From: an uncultured Clostridia bacterium
GTDB taxonomy: Bacteria; Bacillota; Clostridia; Christensenellales; Borkfalkiaceae
Length of the DNA stretch: 9,114 nt
Assembly (NCBI GenBank): GCA_959605945.1
Contig: CAUHGY010000074.1
Coordinates: forward strand, 1-9,114
Direction of reading: 5' to 3'
Shown here: positions 1-7,599 of the stretch, piece after piece
How the letters are laid out: the number at the start of each line of letters is the position of its first letter
Numbering within the stretch: position 1 is the stretch's first letter
Made by a program: the position numbers and the translations under genes
The notes under the pieces: generated by a model
What the model was told of the DNA's origin: nothing
Database searches by the model: none
Seen by the model: only the letters and a program-made list of their open reading frames with translations

Positions 1-526
1 CGGTATGGCTTGCCGAGCATGTAATAAGACGCATTATTTTAATGAGTATTTCTTCGAATATCGCCTGTATGGCCGATTGGTAATTAATTTCTTTATTTTG
101 AGCTTCTTGCGCCATTTCTTTAAATTTACTGGTAAAAAAATTTTTGTTTTTTTCTTCGTTAATCTTTATAAATTTATCCGGGGAAATAGTGTTCGGCGGC
201 AACCCCGGAATTTCAAGCTGATCTACATAAATATTTATTGCATACAGAGGAACTGAACTATCCGTAGACTGCTGATAATGCATTACTTTCGGATTGATTA
301 TAAATATATCATTTTCTTTGATATTATATTGTTTGCCGTCTATGAAAAAAATGCCGTTGCCTTTGGTAAAATAAAAAATTTCCAGAAAAGAATGCATGTG
401 AGGAAAAATTTCTACCGTAACAGTGCTGGAAATTTTTGCAAAATATACAAGCAACGGTCTTTGTTTTGAAAGAAGTTGCGGAAAGCTCTTTTTTTCCAAA
501 GAATATTTCTGGTATATATTAAACAT
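1..526 (-). CDS. AraC-family transcriptional regulator, N-terminal part (cut by window start)
   Basis: This minus-strand frame is open from an ATG at 526-524 to the window edge, giving 175 residues with no stop. Residues about 25-100 read as the cupin sensor domain of AraC regulators: HMHSFLEIFYF with His43, His45 and Glu49, a GNGIFFIDG turn, then ENDIFIINP and a late His83. This is the usual sugar-binding barrel pattern (H-x-H, E-I, G-x-G, N-D-I-x-I-I-N-P). Residues about 145-170 look like the helix before the linker. The two-helix-turn-helix DNA-binding domain, normally the last 100 of about 280-300 residues, would lie beyond base 1 and is not seen. The start lies 4 bases after the stop of the GH20 gene, and its ribosome binding site (GGGG, complement of 534-537) lies inside the end of that gene, so translation is probably coupled. 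The likely role is sensing a sugar derived from the glycan handled here; the ligand is unknown. Confidence 0.9.
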   Translation of the reverse strand, partial: MFNIYQKYSLEKKSFPQLLSKQRPLLVYFAKISSTVTVEIFPHMHSFLEIFYFTKGNGIFFIDGKQYNIKENDIFIINPKVMHYQQSTDSSVPLYAINIYVDQLEIPGLPPNTISPDKFIKINEEKNKNFFTSKFKEMAQEAQNKEINYQSAIQAIFEEILIKIMRLITCSASHT

Positions 527-530
527 GATT

Positions 531-2366
531 TTACCCCATAAAGGAAACGTAATGCGAATTCCAGTAATTTCTTGACAGTGTATTTTTTTTGAAGGCATCG
601 ACGCCGCCAGAAAAACAGAGGAGTTTTTCTTCAAGTTCGGGTATGCCGTCAAGCATTCCGTCGCAGTAAGCTTTCAGCCTTTCCGCACAGTCTTGAGTGC
701 GCTGCTTCATTCCGGCAAGCCGGAAAGTAATTATTTCAAATCCGTTGGGCTTGTTTACGGTATACCATTGTTTTTTATAGATTTCGTAAAATCTGCCAAA
801 CTTTTCAACAAGCGGAACATAATAATCGTTTATAAGTTTTTCAATTGTTTTTTTATCGCATTTTTTATAGGCGTCTCTGGTCCTTACTCCCAATTCGTAT
901 TTATATGACAATATTTCTGTAAGTGCTATAGCAGTATCGAAAAGATAACCGTATTTTCCTGAAAATCTTTTTGCCTGTTTTAGCGTTTCGTAATGTTTTG
1001 CGTAAATTTCGTTTTCGCCTTCCTCAACGGTAGAGTCATAAATCCCTAAAAAATAGTCGTTATACAGCATATAAGTGCCCGGACAGTCGTAATTGCCGGT
1101 CGGCTCGGCGTTGTTTTTAACGTAGTTGGGGATATCGAGCGCCATAAAACTGTCATATTCTCCGCCGGTTATTTGCTTGAAAACTGCCTTTATATATTTC
1201 TCGCTGTCATGACCCCGTAAATACTCTGCAGTAAAGATTATCTGCGGCAAGCTTGTGTAAACAGGACAAATACCGCCGTCGTTGCCCCAACTTGTAATAA
1301 TTATGTCGCGTATATTTTCCTGTTTGCAGACATTAAACGCGGGCCTAAGCCGCATGAGACCGGTGTTGTTCATAGGGGAAAAACCCAACCAGTTCCACAG
1401 TCCTCCCGCAAAAAGAAGTTTTCTGTTAAGAGTTTTAAGTTTTGATATATTTTCACGGTAGGCATTTTCTTCTGTAGGACAATAGTCCCAATATACTACG
1501 GAAATATTTTTTGGAAGTTCGTCTGTCAGATGAGCCTTTTCTTTATCGTTTAAAAGAGAAGAAAACATATCGTGCCACATCATGGGCTGCATGCCGTATT
1601 TTTCACATATTGCAGCAACTTTTTTCAGGTGTGCTATAAACAGTTCTGTTCTGTCTTTATATCCGTGTTTGTCGAGATAAACGCCGCGTCCCAAGTGGTG
1701 GGCTTCGTCCATGCCGATGTTTATTTTTCTGGTGGAATAACATTCGCTTACGGTGCTTATCATGTTTTCTATCAGCCGATAAGTTCTGTCGTTTTCCACA
1801 AGCAGTACGTCCAGACTGTCAAGGAGGGGCAAATATTCCGGTTGTTTGAAGAGACATATTAAATGCGCAAGCGTCTGGATAGATGGAATAAGCTCAATGC
1901 CGAAAGCTTTTGCGTATGAGTCCAGTTCCTTAATTTCGCTTTTTAACATTTTGCCCCTGAAATATCCGAAATACGGTTCGTTATTTACTTCATAAGTGTC
2001 TTCGGTGTATAAATAAAGTTGAGTATACCCGCATATTGCCAGCAGACGTATGAGTTCTTTTGTCGAGTCTATATTCATTACTGAATTTCTTGAATTATCC
2101 ACCTGGAACCCGAGATTGTCGAAGTCAGCGTTTTCATTATAAGTTTCGTTTTCTTTCATAAATGAAAGTATCCGAAGTCCTCTGAAAAAGTCCGCGTCGT
2201 GTTTGTATTGTATTAATGCTTCTTTTGCGTTGATGACTTTTAAGATGTTGCCCTTTTCGGCTTTTATAATTTTCCCTGCGGATGAAAATTGTAAATGAAG
2301 ATCGTTTTTTAACTCTTTGACGCCGAAAAGAAATTTATCATTTAAAAATTCACAGTTCAAAATCAT
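531..2366 (-). CDS. GH20 beta-N-acetylhexosaminidase, GH20C-like, cytoplasmic
   Basis: A 611-residue exo-beta-hexosaminidase that should remove terminal beta-linked GlcNAc or GalNAc by substrate-assisted catalysis. The catalytic pair is Asp220-Glu221 in NIGMDEAHHLGRG, the GH20 signature. Other active-site-type stretches are the MWHDMF segment (Trp264), VYWDY (293-297), the GGLWNWLGF tryptophans (about 321-329) and TSWGNDGG (358-365). Blocks such as VDNSRN, YTEDTY, PYFGYFRG and SIQTLAHL closely resemble, from memory, the Streptococcus pneumoniae GH20C enzyme. That enzyme has similar length, is intracellular and has broad GlcNAc/GalNAc specificity. There is no signal peptide, so it should act on imported oligosaccharides. 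The start is the ATG at 2366-2364, with AGGAAG (complement of 2376-2381) 9 bases upstream. It is followed at 4 bases by the AraC gene and is divergent from the surface-protein genes. Family assignment is secure; the exact substrate is inference. Confidence 0.95.
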   Translation of the reverse strand: MILNCEFLNDKFLFGVKELKNDLHLQFSSAGKIIKAEKGNILKVINAKEALIQYKHDADFFRGLRILSFMKENETYNENADFDNLGFQVDNSRNSVMNIDSTKELIRLLAICGYTQLYLYTEDTYEVNNEPYFGYFRGKMLKSEIKELDSYAKAFGIELIPSIQTLAHLICLFKQPEYLPLLDSLDVLLVENDRTYRLIENMISTVSECYSTRKINIGMDEAHHLGRGVYLDKHGYKDRTELFIAHLKKVAAICEKYGMQPMMWHDMFSSLLNDKEKAHLTDELPKNISVVYWDYCPTEENAYRENISKLKTLNRKLLFAGGLWNWLGFSPMNNTGLMRLRPAFNVCKQENIRDIIITSWGNDGGICPVYTSLPQIIFTAEYLRGHDSEKYIKAVFKQITGGEYDSFMALDIPNYVKNNAEPTGNYDCPGTYMLYNDYFLGIYDSTVEEGENEIYAKHYETLKQAKRFSGKYGYLFDTAIALTEILSYKYELGVRTRDAYKKCDKKTIEKLINDYYVPLVEKFGRFYEIYKKQWYTVNKPNGFEIITFRLAGMKQRTQDCAERLKAYCDGMLDGIPELEEKLLCFSGGVDAFKKNTLSRNYWNSHYVSFMG

Positions 2367-2405
2367 ATTTTAACACTTCCTGAGCCTGTTTTTTAAACAA
2401 TTAAA

Positions 2406-2433
2406 TGATAACACTTATCGGTATAAATAGCAA
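2406..2433 (-). promoter_or_regulatory. Possible leftward promoter for GH20-araC with overlapping 13-bp palindrome
   Basis: On the minus strand TTGCTA (complement of 2428-2433) and TTATCA (complement of 2406-2411) are 16 bases apart, which could serve as -35 and -10 boxes about 40 bases before the GH20 start codon. Both hexamers match the consensus weakly, so the promoter call is tentative. The palindrome GATAA-CAC-TTATC at 2407-2419 is seen directly and covers the proposed -10 box, a position suited to a repressor or activator site. No protein can be assigned to it from sequence alone. Confidence 0.25.
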
Positions 2434-2438
2434 TATTT

Positions 2439-2467
2439 AACATAAATAAAAGTTATTTTGTTATGTT
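2439..2467. repeat. Inverted repeat AACATAA / TTATGTT, 15-base spacer
   Basis: Exact 7-base arms at 2439-2445 and 2461-2467 lie near the middle of the divergent intergenic region. They could be an operator shared by both arms, or chance in AT-rich DNA. There is no T-run after the right arm to suggest a terminator. The arms resemble the TTATGCT / AGCATAA arms found before the last gene (7521-7551), but in the opposite orientation. Confidence 0.35.
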
Positions 2468-2484
2468 TTATCACAGATATGTTA

Positions 2485-2513
2485 TTGCTTGCATAGATTG
2501 CAGGCGTTAAAAT
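2485..2513 (+). promoter_or_regulatory. Candidate rightward promoter with operator-like palindrome between its boxes
   Basis: TTGCTT (2485-2490) and TAAAAT (2508-2513) are separated by 17 bases. The -10 matches the sigma-A consensus at five of six positions; the -35 matches at three. An imperfect palindrome, GCTTGCA-TAGAT-TGCAGGC (2487-2505, one mismatched pair), overlaps the -35 and fills the spacer, which would let a bound regulator block or alter polymerase binding. Transcription would start near 2520, giving a leader of about 30 bases that just includes the ribosome binding site. The arrangement is seen; the function is inferred. Confidence 0.4.
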
Positions 2514-2531
2514 AAAAGTAACTATTGTTAA

Positions 2532-2537
2532 AGGAGG
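2532..2537 (+). promoter_or_regulatory. Ribosome binding site that fixes the start of the Ig-like protein
   Basis: An AAGGAGG core lies downstream of the first in-frame TTG (2525), so that TTG cannot be the start it serves. The in-frame GTG at 2540 is only 2 bases away, which is too close. The TTG at 2549 lies 11 bases after the site and places a signal peptide at the very N-terminus, so it is preferred. Confidence 0.75.
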
Positions 2538-2548
2538 AAGTGGGTGTT

Positions 2549-5500
2549 TTGTTATCAGAAAAAAACAACATTTTTAAAAAAACACTTGTTTGTATTTTCG
2601 GATTAGCCGTAATTTTCTGTTTTGTTGCGGGCATTTGCTTTTATAGTGCCAGTGGCGCGGAGTTCGGCGGAGTCTCTTATGATGAGTTTTACTATTTGGA
2701 TGAGACGCTTGAAATCCAGGAAGGTAAATTTACGGCGGACGGAAACGAGTATGTCGCTGACTTTTATACCGTCTATCCTGACGGAAGCAAAAACGTTTCC
2801 CGGAATTTACTTTTAGACCAGCAAGGCGAGTATACAGTAAAGTATTTTTATACTGCAGACGGAAGCACTTATTCGGCGGAAGAAAGCTTTTTTGTAAACC
2901 AGCCTTTATATGAAGTTGTCGGCAGCGGCAGCGCGGATTTCGTGTCTTATGAATTTTCTGATACACATGAAGTAGTCAGCGGTATAAGAGCCAGCCTGCA
3001 GGATATGGATGAATTGAAATTCAATAAAAAAATAGATCTTAACGGTAAAACCAAAGATGATATTTTAATTTCTTTGAATATTCTTGCGCAGGATAAAGGA
3101 GAGTTTGATTTTAAAACGTTGCGTTTCAGGTTTACCGACGCTTACAATACATCGAACTACGTGGATATAGTCGCTTACGCTTCCGAGGGTACTCACGATT
3201 CCGCATATTATTCCAGCTATTGGAATGCAGGTGCGTATAACCAGCAGCTTACCGGTTATGAATACCTTACCGGACAGCTTTTTGTGGCGAGTGTTTACGG
3301 TAAAAACATAAACGCATCTTTCAGAAGCATGCCTTATAACAACAGAAGTTTAAAAGACGATGTTTTTACCGTATCTTTCGATTATGAAGAAAAGAGCGTG
3401 TACGGTTCTTATCTTGACGGAAGGGATCCGTTTATTATTGATCTCGATAATTCCTCTTATTTTTCCAATCTGTGGAACGGATTTACCACGGGTGAAGTTT
3501 ATATGTCGATATTTTGCGAAAAACTTGTGAAATCGCATGCAGATATTCTAATAACTTCCTTTGCCGGCGGGGAAAAGCTCAATAAAAACTTTATATTTGA
3601 CGACGTTGACCCTGTAATAGATATAGATTACGACGGCTACAGCGAAAATAATATTCCGGAAGGCAAATTAAACGAAAAATATAAGATATTCGACTATGAA
3701 GCGAGTGATAATATCGGTATTGCTCAGGTTAAGACCAACGTCATTTACGGAAACAAAATAAACATCAATTTAAAAGACGGATATTTTATTCCTCAGTATT
3801 CAGGGATATATACGGTTATTTATACGGCGACCGATTTACACGGTAACGTTACCACGGAAAAATATAACGTTTTTGTAGGAACGACTGAAAAATCTCTAAC
3901 ACTGCAACTTGACGATTCAAAAGTAACTGGCAAATGCGGTGAAGCGGTATCCGTGAAAGATTTTGTTTTCAGCGGCGGTTACGGCGAACCGAAAGCGGAA
4001 ATTACCGTTACGGGCGAAAACGGTTTTTCGCAGGCTGTAAGCATTACCGACAAACAGTTTGTTCCGTTGCAATCGGGTGTGTATAAAGTTAACGTAACCG
4101 TAAAAGATTACGTGGGTCAAAGTCTCACAAAATCTTATAATCTGGAAGTGGCCCCTAATAATAAGCCGATATTTTTAGACGATGTTGACAATCTTCTGCC
4201 GTCTTACTTTATGGCCGGATATGATTATACTTTGCCGGACTTGAAAGCAAATGACTTTTCATCCGGAGAAGCGGTATCGATTGATGCTGCCGTGAGCGTG
4301 AATAACGGCGAATACGCCGATGGCTTATTCAGACCGGCAAACGACGGCAGCGTAACGATTACTTATAGCGCTACCTGTAATGGTATTTCCGATAAAAGAG
4401 AGTATACAAGACCGGTGATTAATATTTTCGAAAACGGCAGTATGAACGTGAGCAAACTTTTCGTTCTCGATTCAGGCGTTACAGGCGGGTTCGGTACGGG
4501 CGGCTATGCAGTATATACTATGGAAGATGATGCAGGCATGACTTTTATAAACAGCGTTCTTGCCAAGCCGTTCTATCTTTCGCTTAACTTTGAGGCGGAC
4601 AAAACAAACTTTTCTTCGGTCAGCGTATATCTCATCGATTCGGAAGATACGGACGCTGTTATAAAATTCAACGTGAGAAAAGCAAGCAGCGGTGCGATTC
4701 TTTCTATCAACGATGGGAAAGCCATAAACGTCTCTCAGAACTTTAACGGAGATCAGAGTAAAGACTTTATTTTCTCTTATGACGACAGATCAGGCTATTT
4801 TACATTCGATAAATTAAGTTATCTTATTGCGACGTACACTAACGGCAAAGAATTCAACGGTTTTGAATCCGGCTTTGTCAATATTCGCGTTGAATTGGAA
4901 GGAGTTACCGGACCTTCGCAGATAATAGTTAAAAACGTGAACGGACAGATTATGCTGGAAGATGTAGATGACGACTATCTGGCTCCGCAAATTGCAGTTT
5001 TGGGCGAACTTACAGGCGTCTATAATATCGGAGCTGAAGTAACTGTTCCGCCCGTAGTTGTAAAAGACGTTATATCGCCAAGTCTGGGAGAATGTACGGT
5101 AAAAGTACTGTCGCCTTCCGAAGAAGTGGTTGTATCTACTGACGGAATGAGTCTCAATAATTTACCGCTCGGCGAGTATACTTTTAAACTTACCGAATAC
5201 GGTACCTATGAAGTAATTTACACACTGAAAGATTCTGCAGGCAACTCTATAACCAAAAAATTCATGCTTACGGTATTTGACGAAAAAGCGCCGGAAATTA
5301 CCGTAGATAGCGCGGAAAAACTCAATGCAAAAGTGGGCGATACTCATAAAATTGCCGGATATTCGGTGAAAGACGACATTTCATCCGAAGATAAAATAAT
5401 TGTAAGAATATTCGTAATTGGCCCGGACGGAAAGATAGATAATGCGGCTTCCGAAATAATTTTTGCCGAAAAAGGCGATTACCGCATATGCTATTATGCC

Positions 5501-5554
5501 ATGGACGAGACCGGAAATACCGCAATGCGTTATTATACGGTTTATGTAAGATAA
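2549..5554 (+). CDS. Large secreted multidomain Ig-like surface protein
   Basis: About 1001 residues from the TTG start. Residues 4-12 are basic or polar, 13-33 hydrophobic, and a plausible signal peptidase I site follows SASGA near residue 37. The cysteines in the hydrophobic stretch do not form a convincing lipobox. No LPxTG motif or second membrane segment closes the protein, so it is either released or held by an uncleaved N-terminal anchor. Approximate layout: Ig-like 42-118; larger beta-sandwich 130-345; Ig-like 350-443; 450-535; 540-622; second beta-sandwich 627-805; Ig-like 810-910; 911-1001. The Ig-like units end in patterns such as GIYTVIYTATDLHGN or GTYEVIYTLKDSAGN, typical of bacterial Ig-like adhesin or glycan-binding domains. 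Acidic DDVD or EDVD tetrads mark three domain junctions. No catalytic motif is recognised. It is probably co-transcribed with the DUF4838 gene 9 bases downstream. Glycan binding by the sandwich domains is inference. Confidence 0.85.
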   Translation: MLSEKNNIFKKTLVCIFGLAVIFCFVAGICFYSASGAEFGGVSYDEFYYLDETLEIQEGKFTADGNEYVADFYTVYPDGSKNVSRNLLLDQQGEYTVKYFYTADGSTYSAEESFFVNQPLYEVVGSGSADFVSYEFSDTHEVVSGIRASLQDMDELKFNKKIDLNGKTKDDILISLNILAQDKGEFDFKTLRFRFTDAYNTSNYVDIVAYASEGTHDSAYYSSYWNAGAYNQQLTGYEYLTGQLFVASVYGKNINASFRSMPYNNRSLKDDVFTVSFDYEEKSVYGSYLDGRDPFIIDLDNSSYFSNLWNGFTTGEVYMSIFCEKLVKSHADILITSFAGGEKLNKNFIFDDVDPVIDIDYDGYSENNIPEGKLNEKYKIFDYEASDNIGIAQVKTNVIYGNKININLKDGYFIPQYSGIYTVIYTATDLHGNVTTEKYNVFVGTTEKSLTLQLDDSKVTGKCGEAVSVKDFVFSGGYGEPKAEITVTGENGFSQAVSITDKQFVPLQSGVYKVNVTVKDYVGQSLTKSYNLEVAPNNKPIFLDDVDNLLPSYFMAGYDYTLPDLKANDFSSGEAVSIDAAVSVNNGEYADGLFRPANDGSVTITYSATCNGISDKREYTRPVINIFENGSMNVSKLFVLDSGVTGGFGTGGYAVYTMEDDAGMTFINSVLAKPFYLSLNFEADKTNFSSVSVYLIDSEDTDAVIKFNVRKASSGAILSINDGKAINVSQNFNGDQSKDFIFSYDDRSGYFTFDKLSYLIATYTNGKEFNGFESGFVNIRVELEGVTGPSQIIVKNVNGQIMLEDVDDDYLAPQIAVLGELTGVYNIGAEVTVPPVVVKDVISPSLGECTVKVLSPSEEVVVSTDGMSLNNLPLGEYTFKLTEYGTYEVIYTLKDSAGNSITKKFMLTVFDEKAPEITVDSAEKLNAKVGDTHKIAGYSVKDDISSEDKIIVRIFVIGPDGKIDNAASEIIFAEKGDYRICYYAMDETGNTAMRYYTVYVR

Positions 5555-5563
5555 AGGTGGAGT

Positions 5564-7459
5564 ATGAAGAAAATTATTATATGTTTTTTAGTTGTAATTT
5601 TATCGTTCGGAGCCGTGCTCGGCACTGCCTGCGGCGGCAAAGACGCAGGCGAACAACCGTTTGTTCCCCCTGTAGACGAAGAAACTGTCATTCCTGAAAA
5701 GGACGGTTACCTTGTAGAAAAAGGCGTATCGCAATATAAAATAGTGGTGCCGCAGAGCAGTCTCACAAAAGAACAGCTTGCAGCGAAGGAAATTCAGACG
5801 TTTATTCGCCAGTCTACCGGCGCAGAGCTGCCGATAGTTACCGATAATACCGTAACCGCCGATAAATCCAGCAAACTTATACTGCTCGGCAACACGAAGT
5901 TTACTGAGAACTATGACCTTGATTTAAGCAAAGATACGCTTGGGGGACAGGGCTATAAAATAGTTACTGTGGACAATAACATAGTTATTTCAGGTGAAAA
6001 AAATTCTTCCACGGGTTACGGAACGCTCAACGGCGCTTACGATTTTTTGAATAAAGTCGTAGGGTTCGAAACTTATGCGGCCGATTGCATTGCTCTCGAC
6101 TATGAAGACAGTGTAAAACTTCTCGATTTCAACATTACAGATAAACCCGCATTCGAGTGGCGTATCGTAAACTACGGCTCCATGCTGTATGACACGACTT
6201 TTTATCAGCGTATGAGAATGGAAACTTTTACGAATATGCTTATTACCGATTATGGCGATTGGCATAACTTTTTCAGATATATTCCTATAGATTCCTATCC
6301 CGAACGTGAAGATTATTGGTTTTCGCCCGATAAAAGGCAGCTGTGTTTGACTTGCAGAGGGGTCGATGAGCAAAGGCAGGATTTATTAGATGAAGTTTTC
6401 GATAAAATGATAAAAGCCATACTTGCAAATCCCGGTAAAAACGATATAACTTTTTCGCAACAAGACGACAATGTATGGTGCAATTGTCCCGAATGCTCGA
6501 AAGCGCGTGAAAAATACGGTACGGACGCAGCTGTTATGATTTGGTTTATAAATGATCTTGCGGATATGGTTACCGAATATTTTAAGAAAAATAATATCGA
6601 CAGAGAGGTTACGCTTTATTTCTTTTCTTATCACAAGACGGTTGTTCCGCCCCAAGTTATCGATGACAGCGTGAAGTGCCGCGACAACGTGGCGGTGTTA
6701 TACGCTCCGCTCGATTCCAACAGAAGAGTAAGTTATTTGGACGCCAGAAATTCGGGCGTTAAAAACGCTATTGAAACATGGAACAAACTTTGCGGTAAAA
6801 TAGCTTTCTGGTCTTACAGCGCGATGTTTACCAACTTCTTGGAACCATATGATACTATATCTCATATGCAGGAAAATTATCAGTGGATACATTCCATCGG
6901 TGCGTATTATTTGTTTGATCAGGCACAGTTAGGTCAGCCTACCGCAACTACATGGAGTAACCTTAAAGCATATCTCAATGCAAAACTTGCGTGGGATCCT
7001 TATCAGGATGTAAATAAGCTGATGAATAATTTCTTTGAAAATTATTTCGGCCCTGCAGCGCAGTCTATGCGCAGATTACTGGACGATACTAATTTGTATT
7101 TTAAGTATCTGATGGATGAAAACAAGGTTACGCAGAGCGAACAGTCGTGCTTGATAAAAAGTAATTTCACTTTCAGGACTTTACAGCAATGGATGGAAAT
7201 GTTAGACGATGCCTATTCAGCTATAGAACCGCTCGAATTGACCGATAACGAGACATTTAAAAAGATAAGCAAACGTATAATGCTTGAAAGCATTACTTAC
7301 AGATATGTGCTTATAACGCTTTACGGTGATCTTTATTTCAGCGAGGAAGCCTCTACAGAATTCAAACGCGCTATAAAAGCCGACTGTGCTGAGCTGGGCA
7401 TGATTTATTATGCCGAGAAAAATCCGCTGACAGTTCTTTGGTCGGCTTGGGGTGTGTAA
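5564..7459 (+). CDS. DUF4838 domain lipoprotein, putative glycan-active enzyme
   Basis: 631 residues. The signal peptide ends in a lipobox-like VLGTAC, with Cys23 the expected lipidated residue, followed by a short Pro/Glu-rich tether. Residues about 55-185 resemble the non-catalytic N-terminal domain shared by GH20 and GH67 enzymes: LTKEQLAAKEIQTFI, a GAELPIV strand, LILLGNT, GQGYKI and GYGTLNGAYDFL. Residues about 195-460 match the DUF4838 family (from memory): DWHNFF with His234, QLCLTC (Cys261, Cys264), then SQQDDNVWCNCPEC with Cys306, Cys308 and Cys311. The remainder is alpha-helical. DUF4838 is expected to form a barrel like that of glycoside hydrolases; the activity of this protein cannot be read from the sequence. 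It starts at ATG 5564 with AGGTGG at 5555-5560, 9 bases after the previous stop, so it forms one operon with the Ig-like protein. It should sit on the outer face of the membrane. Confidence 0.9.
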   Translation: MKKIIICFLVVILSFGAVLGTACGGKDAGEQPFVPPVDEETVIPEKDGYLVEKGVSQYKIVVPQSSLTKEQLAAKEIQTFIRQSTGAELPIVTDNTVTADKSSKLILLGNTKFTENYDLDLSKDTLGGQGYKIVTVDNNIVISGEKNSSTGYGTLNGAYDFLNKVVGFETYAADCIALDYEDSVKLLDFNITDKPAFEWRIVNYGSMLYDTTFYQRMRMETFTNMLITDYGDWHNFFRYIPIDSYPEREDYWFSPDKRQLCLTCRGVDEQRQDLLDEVFDKMIKAILANPGKNDITFSQQDDNVWCNCPECSKAREKYGTDAAVMIWFINDLADMVTEYFKKNNIDREVTLYFFSYHKTVVPPQVIDDSVKCRDNVAVLYAPLDSNRRVSYLDARNSGVKNAIETWNKLCGKIAFWSYSAMFTNFLEPYDTISHMQENYQWIHSIGAYYLFDQAQLGQPTATTWSNLKAYLNAKLAWDPYQDVNKLMNNFFENYFGPAAQSMRRLLDDTNLYFKYLMDENKVTQSEQSCLIKSNFTFRTLQQWMEMLDDAYSAIEPLELTDNETFKKISKRIMLESITYRYVLITLYGDLYFSEEASTEFKRAIKADCAELGMIYYAEKNPLTVLWSAWGV

Positions 7460-7599
7460 AGGCGTAAAAGATTTTCGGTTTATTTTTAGTTTTTATATAA
7501 ACAGATTAAACGGAAGAAAGTTATGCTACGTTTAATATGTTCGCAGCATAAATTTTATTCTGAAAAATCTGTTCAAATAATATATAGGAGGAAGAAATT
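7460..7599 (+). other. Intergenic leader between the two lipoprotein genes
   Basis: 140 bases without a gene. The first 40 are T-rich (7470-7499), but no GC-rich hairpin precedes the T-tract, so I see no intrinsic terminator and read-through from the DUF4838 gene is possible. TATATAA near 7494 could be a -10 box, but no good -35 lies upstream. The second half holds the inverted repeats described separately, and AGGAGG at 7586-7591, 8 bases before the next ATG. Confidence 0.6.
7500..7573 (+). ncRNA. Nested inverted repeats able to form an H-type pseudoknot in the leader
   Basis: Three exact complementary pairs are seen. The outer pair is AACAGATT (7500-7507) with AATCTGTT (7566-7573). Pair A is ATTAAACG (7505-7512) with CGTTTAAT (7529-7536). 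Pair B is TTATGCT (7521-7527) with AGCATAA (7545-7551). The right arm of A lies in the loop of B and the left arm of A lies outside it, so A and B interleave as an H-type pseudoknot with loops of 8, 1 and 8 bases. The outer pair shares three bases with A, so outer plus B and A plus B are alternative folds. The element ends 12 bases before the ribosome binding site. It could be a regulatory leader or a DNA operator; no known riboswitch class is recognised. Confidence 0.35.

Noticed and set aside
5..469. Plus-strand open frames of 83 and 63 codons at 5-256 and 278-469
   Set aside because: They lie opposite the AraC cupin domain, have no recognisable domain or ribosome binding site, and their residue make-up looks like antisense of a real gene.
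2525..2548. Upstream TTG (2525) or GTG (2540) as the start of the Ig-like protein
   Set aside because: The strong AGGAGG at 2532-2537 lies after the first and too close to the second. Both would put acidic residues before the signal peptide. The TTG at 2549 fits better.
2549..2660. Lipobox in the Ig-like protein N-terminus
   Set aside because: The nearest cysteine is in AGIC-F, with Ile just before it instead of Gly, Ala or Ser, inside the hydrophobic core. A signal peptidase I site after SASGA is more plausible.
5450..5554. Sortase-type wall anchor at the C-terminus of the Ig-like protein
   Set aside because: The protein ends in an Ig-like strand (YYTVYVR) with no LPxTG, no hydrophobic tail and no basic end.
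5990..6892. Minus-strand open frames inside the DUF4838 gene
   Set aside because: Antisense shadows of a gene with a clear family match, a lipobox and a good ribosome binding site.
7460..7500. Intrinsic terminator after the DUF4838 gene
   Set aside because: T-rich, but no stable stem precedes the T-run; the only short pairing (AAAA-GA-TTTT) is too weak.
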